Assembly (NCBI GenBank): GCA_035582835.1
Contig: JAYKAV010002950.1
Location: 186,001 to 250,000 of the forward strand
Direction of reading: 5' to 3'
From: Phoebastria nigripes
Lineage: Eukaryota > Chordata > Aves > Procellariiformes > Diomedeidae
Length of the DNA: 64,000 nt
Part shown: positions 59,166 to 64,000 of the stretch, piece after piece
How the letters are laid out: each line of letters starts with the position of its first letter
Position numbering within the stretch: the first letter of the stretch is position 1
Notes under the pieces: generated by a model
What the model saw: the letters and a program-made list of their open reading frames with translations, nothing else
Told to the model about the DNA's origin: nothing
Databases searched by the model: none
Made by a program: the position numbers and the translations under genes

Positions 59166-62100
59166 AAAGAGAAATGTGTTTTTTTGCTGACATTCAGTCA
59201 TTCTGAAGCTGGAAAATCTTCCTTCTTCCTTCCTCCTACTGCCTGTGGCAGAGGGTCACTGGCTCTCTTCTGTCTGTCAAGGCTCCCCAGGAAGGGGAAC
59301 ATGAGCCCGGGCTGGGGGAGCACTGACAGAAATCCTCAAGTGACAGGGGAATTTCCAGTTATCCCAGTCTTTTTCCTTGACATTCTTCATGCCACGTGGA
59401 GTGTTCTTATTTTAGTATCTTCAGTAAACTAATAGGTAAATTAAGGCCCTGCACATTTNGTTCAACACCTTGTTCAGAGAGCTAGTGCAGAGTAGCAAGT
59501 GCTTTATAAACTAGACACTGCCTCACTGCACGCTAACCTACCTGTATACAAGACCTTCCCCAAATTCAGAAAGGAGGACTGCAGTATATATGATGAGTGC
59601 CTTTGCACAGCAGCCCAGGTAGGTACAAACACCATTTAGACAGTGTTTTTATGCTGCTGGAAGGACAGTGCCTTAACACAGCCGCTCCCTTGCCTGCCAC
59701 TTGGGTGTTCAAGGATATGCATTGCNACCTTCAGCATTCCCCATGTGTTGCCATTTTAGCAAGGAATGACCTCCAGCTCAGACAAGTTAACACTGCTGGG
59801 AGGAGCTGGATATTTTTGACTCACCTGGGGCTGTGTCTGTGCTCAGAGAGTACCAGGTGTCAAACCCCGAACCCATGTGCAGCTGCAGATGTGGAAGGGA
59901 AATGAAACACACAGAAGGCAACAAACTCCTACTTGTTTAGCATGGTGGAGGGCAGCTGCTCATTCTGCCATCTTTTAACATCCATTTTTACAAAGCTGTA
60001 TCTGATCTCTGTTTTCATGCCTGCACTTTTGTATCTGTCCAGTGAACTAGCGAATCCTGGTGACTAGTGACCCAGCCAGAGGATTTCCTCTTTCAGGCTG
60101 TGTGCTCCTCAGGGCCAGCCTTGAGTCTTTGTGTGCTTCTAGAGGCTTGTGCAGAAAGGGGCTTTTGTCTAGGTGGAAGTTTACATCTGCTACTGCTATC
60201 TGATTAATAAATAAGTCATCTTCATCCTAGTATTATCCTGTGCAGCTAGCTGATCTTGCAGAGCTGCACCCTCGGTTGAACACAATCACAAAATCAGAGG
60301 TGGTTTTTGAGAATTTGGTCCGTCAGAGCCTGCCAATGGGTGGAGGATCCTGTTTAATCATTAAGTCTGCTCCAGTGACTGGCCTCCAGTTGGCAGACAC
60401 AACAATAATCCCCTTCAGTTGTGTTTCTGCTTGTTCTGTGATAACGTAAAACAAGGGTCTCCTCTCAGGGGAAGTTTCCTGTCGCTTTCTGAATTAAATT
60501 CATTTTAGAGCCCCCGTGCACATCAGTTCTTGACTTTCACCTCCTGCCTGTTGTTAGATTTCTTTGTGCTGGCAAGCATCATGTTCCCCTGTGATTTCTT
60601 TTGTCATGGCAGAGTGAACTCTTTCTCGTAGGCTCACACAGACTGTTCATAGCCATATATTCATCTTGCTTCTTTGTGAGTCAGAACTCCCTACAGCTCC
60701 ACTTCATGTTCTTCTTTCCCATGATGCTGAAGTTGATTACCTTTGTATGAGCACGCATTTCTAACCAGGAGCTGTTTATCACATATGTGTTGTTACTGAC
60801 TCAAATTCCCATAATTTGATAAACACAAACTTCAAAATCTCCTCTGTAAAGTGCTTTTTCTGTGCTAAGTAAAAAAAATCCAACTCAATATTTAAACTAA
60901 GAGAACTTGGATGACAGGAAAATCAGGATATGAACACATTATACTTTAATTTTTTGTTAAATGTATTTATCAGTTCTGATTACTTTATTCATTATTTGCC
61001 CATGTTTACAAATAAATTCAAACACCCACAAACCCTAGAGCTGCAAAAAAGTTTCCTGTCTAGCAAATGATGCACTTTCTTTCTCATTAAAATGTAGAAA
61101 AAAGACTTTTCTCTTTCAAGGGTAAGTTATTTTCACATAGATATGTACATTAGAGGTTTGTGGGAGATGTTCTGAAACTTATTTTTACTATGTTTTGCTA
61201 AACTGGAGATACCATCTTCCTAACTGCATAAGATGAATTCAGGTACTTTCATTTCTATCAGCTTTAGGCTCTCTGGAAGTGATTACAATTGCATGTGACC
61301 AAGCATACAATGTCATGGCCAGTCTAGCTTAAAAGCTAAATCCTGAATGAATATGGTGACTGGTTAACCTTAAAATTCTTGTTTTCCTGTGGTGGGCAAG
61401 CTTAAACTGTTTTCCCTTTCATTGTATCATAAGTTCCCTCTTTACACGAAGAAAGGCTATCAGACTGGCTGTGTAGAGTGACATTGTAATTTATGTATGT
61501 GGAAGAGATAGAAGACATTAACAAATACCCGTTCTTCGTGATTTAACTAAAACATTCAGCTAAAATAGGTTTCTGTCTGACTTGTGTCCCAGTTCAAGAA
61601 AGGGCCTTGCTTTCATCCCATAGGATATGAAATGGCCCATGCCTAGGCCATTGTGTGATTTAGAAACTCCACTTCTCCTTTATTTGCTTGTTTTCCCCAT
61701 CCATCTTCAGAAGAAAGAGCTCATAAATAGTCTGATTCTAGCCCAGGAATTTTAAATGGTTTCTTGCTTTTATAAGTTTAACTCGCAAAGCTCAGGCGGG
61801 GAAGACCTAGACAGTCCTGCTAGCTTAACCACCGGGCCTGTGGGAGATAGGTTGTGGGTGGACACTCTTGTGAATTATACTTAGTGAGACGGCAATGAAA
61901 TAACTATTTTCTAAATCACCAGCTGGAATAGCTGTTCCTGAAAGTCTCAAGAGCTATTCAAAGACTGAGCGCCGATTTTTGTCTGATCAGAAAGCAGGTC
62001 ATTATGGATGGCTTCAACATGCTCTGGATAATAACCTGTAATGGGTGACCTGAAGGAAATATTGCAGGAAGAAGCGGGATATACAAAAATAGTGTCACTG

Positions 62101-62800
62101 GGCTTTTGGCAAGAACTGTAAGAATATGCAAGCTAAATATGAGAAAAGCAAATGGTCCTACAGAGACACATGAGACTCTGAATCTGTGAAACTGGAATGG
62201 CCAACGCAGAGATGCATCCAGCTCTCAAAGTAAGTGAAATTGCTCTCTTATGTCCCCATTGAAGCACAAGAATTGCAATATTCTTGTACTATTGTACAAC
62301 CTCATGTATACTTGCACATGGACACATGGAGAACCTATCCAGTTTTCTGTCTTCAAGATTATACCAAAGTGGTGTAATCTCACTGTTTGCAACTTCTATA
62401 TTACTATCACGAGATAGTGTAGTAAAAGAGTACTGTTTTGCCTGTCTGCAACTTTAATAAATATTTGGAGAATTCTTAGGAAAATGAATCTATCAAATGT
62501 TTTTAAGTCTATCATTTACTTTCCCTTTCAGGCTCACAAATTAGTTTCAGTATGTTGCAAAAATTCCATGTGCCACAGCAAAAAGAAGATTTTTTTTCAT
62601 TCAAAAAGGCCTCAAATTTATTCATTTAACTCTATTTTGTCTAATTATTAATCCTTTTAATGACAGTTTTTAAAAACAGATATGAAGCTTTCACAGTTCA
62701 AACCAGAAGTTATACTTATTGTATTCTAGGAATTATGCAAAGGAAGAAACTAGAATAAAATTATCATAGTAAATTTAGACTTCGTATTAAATAAAACCTT
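57451..62800. other. Non-coding, no gene seen
   Basis: The poly-T at 59134 is the only clear repeat. Composition rises modestly at 59200-60500 without CpG enrichment. Frame 59597-59905 (102 codons) has no domain. Ambiguous bases at 59459 and 59726. Confidence 0.55.
59121..59164. repeat. (CTT)n followed by 31-base poly-T
   Basis: Four CTT units lead into an uninterrupted run of 31 T at 59134-59164. It is the longest homopolymer in the window and its length in the assembly may be unreliable. Confidence 0.92.
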
Positions 62801-62974
62801 ATAGTTGAACTGTAATTATTATAATAGTATAGTAAATATACAGATAATAACTTGCAGCTATTATTCAATATGATTACTGTAGTCTTACTATTATTAGGAC
62901 TGATTTACTATAGTTTTAATAAACTACAGAATAATTACAGTGGTTTCACTATAATAACTATAGTTCAGTTGCAA
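62801..62974. repeat. AT-rich imperfect inverted repeat (hairpin or MITE-like)
   Basis: The left arm begins ATAGTTGAACTGTAATTATT and continues ATAATAGTATAGTAAATATA. The right arm from 62948 reads ACTATAATAACTATAGTTCA then GTTGCAAT. The outer arms pair over about 25 bp with few mismatches (TTGAACTgTAaTTATTATA against its complement). Inner segments around CTGTAATTATT and TATAGTAAAT pair again with the stretch 62908-62941. The motif ACTATAG recurs through it. The element lies in a very AT-rich region. It could be a small palindromic DNA transposon or an AT-rich palindrome of local origin; the termini match no family I know. Confidence 0.55.
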
Positions 62975-64000
62975 TTTTATGCTGAGATCTGGAGCTTTAT
63001 TATACAGCAATATTTCTTGAGAGGAAAATATAAAGAGAACAGCCATTAAAAATAAAAGTTAAGTGTGATTTAAAATAAGTTTTTATCATTTACTCTATTG
63101 TATAGTTATATAGAGCAAGAATAAATAATAAAAATTAATTTTATTTCCAATTAAAATAAAATAAATCTCTTGCTTTACTTTCTTTTGAAAATGACTAAAA
63201 ATACAGCAACAAAGACCTTTTTTCCTTGTTTAAGAACTACTTATGTTCACCTTACCATCCTCTTACACATACTAAATATTCAAAATTTTATAAAGAACAT
63301 ACATAGTACATTACTTATTATTATTATTTTTACCATAAACAGAGATCACTACTTCAAATGGAAGCTTCTTGGGATAGTGATTTGTTTTCCAACATGTTTG
63401 CAAAATGCTGTGTGTATTTATAGCTCTCTAAGTAACACATCCTCTCCTATACTGTCATTATTCATTTTTAACCTCATTCTAACCACCACCAAAATGGTCC
63501 ATAAATTTGTAACCACATCAAAAATGTTAGGAATGGAACATAGTATATCATGAGTGAAATGATGTTTACAATTGGTATTTGGAGCCAAGAGGACATGTTG
63601 CTTTAAGGTTTCTGCATCAGACCTTTGTCCCTCCATGCTATGGTCAAGTTGGATTCCTGAGCCGACAACTCAATGCCCAAAGGCCAGATATGTTCACCCT
63701 TTTCTTGGGCCATTGCCTTGTAATCCCCTTCCAAGGGCAGTATCAAATGGAGCCCACATGAGATATTCCTCATGTCATTGTTCCATAAACATGGTGATAA
63801 AAATGGGTAATGCTGGTATTCTTATATGACTTGGTTCTTTGTCCTCATATTAGCCCACCCTGAACCTGGTACTACAGTCAGGCATTTTCCCAATAACAGT
63901 GAGAAAGGGTGATTACGTCTTTGAAATTTACATTCAGATTGGAGGTTGTATGGGATCAGATCTAGGGGAGGAAGACCTCCGCAGCTTGAACATACACTAC
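62975..64000. other. Non-coding, no gene seen
   Basis: Very AT-rich up to about 63540; the 127-codon frame at 63170-63553 is rich in I, L, T and N as expected of AT-rich chance frames. The last 450 bp are more mixed and show nothing assignable. Confidence 0.55.

Noticed and set aside
2067..59726. Ten single N positions (2067, 3067, 4234, 6256, 6535, 12337, 13849, 55994, 59459, 59726)
   Set aside because: Isolated ambiguous calls, not gaps or biological features.
63170..63553. 127-codon plus-strand open frame
   Set aside because: Lies in very AT-rich DNA; rich in I, L, T and N; no domain.

Overview
The window is most likely a gene-poor stretch of an avian nuclear genome, either intergenic desert or the inside of a very long intron. 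The main evidence is a chicken-repeat-1 (CR1) LINE on the minus strand near 48.8-49.3 kb. It still encodes the C-terminal end of CR1 ORF2 and ends in the bird-type ATTCTGTG tail. Low repeat density, relics of MIR-type SINEs and several palindromic repeats of the kind I recall from birds, crocodilians and turtles fit a bird. A crocodilian or turtle cannot be excluded from sequence alone, and I cannot name the species or the neighbouring gene.

No protein-coding gene, exon, tRNA, rRNA or other RNA gene could be supported on either strand. Apart from the CR1 remnant, the open frames (about 60-144 codons) lack recognisable domains, often overlap each other or simple repeats, and look like chance.

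Layout: 0-12.3 kb is AT-rich non-coding DNA with a possible LTR end near 4.0-4.2 kb and two possible CR1 tails. 12.33-13.22 kb is a sharply bounded GC-rich, CpG-poor block with G-quadruplex motifs on both strands. 14.5-18 kb and 27.7-28.3 kb have the texture of conserved non-coding elements. 22.7-23.7 kb holds a MIR relic, a palindromic repeat and an ancient vertebrate repeat. 25.4 and 26.6-26.8 kb hold another palindromic repeat and a second MIR. 37.6 kb holds a palindromic repeat, and 38.5 and 44.9-45.2 kb hold hAT-like DNA transposon relics. 46.8-47.95 kb is a heavily decayed CR1-type LINE on the plus strand, about 0.8 kb from the younger minus-strand CR1. 50.86-51.02 kb is a third MIR. 51.6 kb and 54.9 kb contain clusters of TAATTA-type sites, 55.3 kb another palindromic repeat, and 57.05-57.45 kb a candidate conserved element with an RFX-type X-box. 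62.8-63.0 kb is an AT-rich imperfect hairpin of about 174 bp.

There are no genes here that work together. Any function is likely to be cis-regulatory, and the candidates for that are inferred from texture and motifs, not from alignment. I did not find a convincing new biological system. Ten single N bases are ambiguous calls, not gaps.
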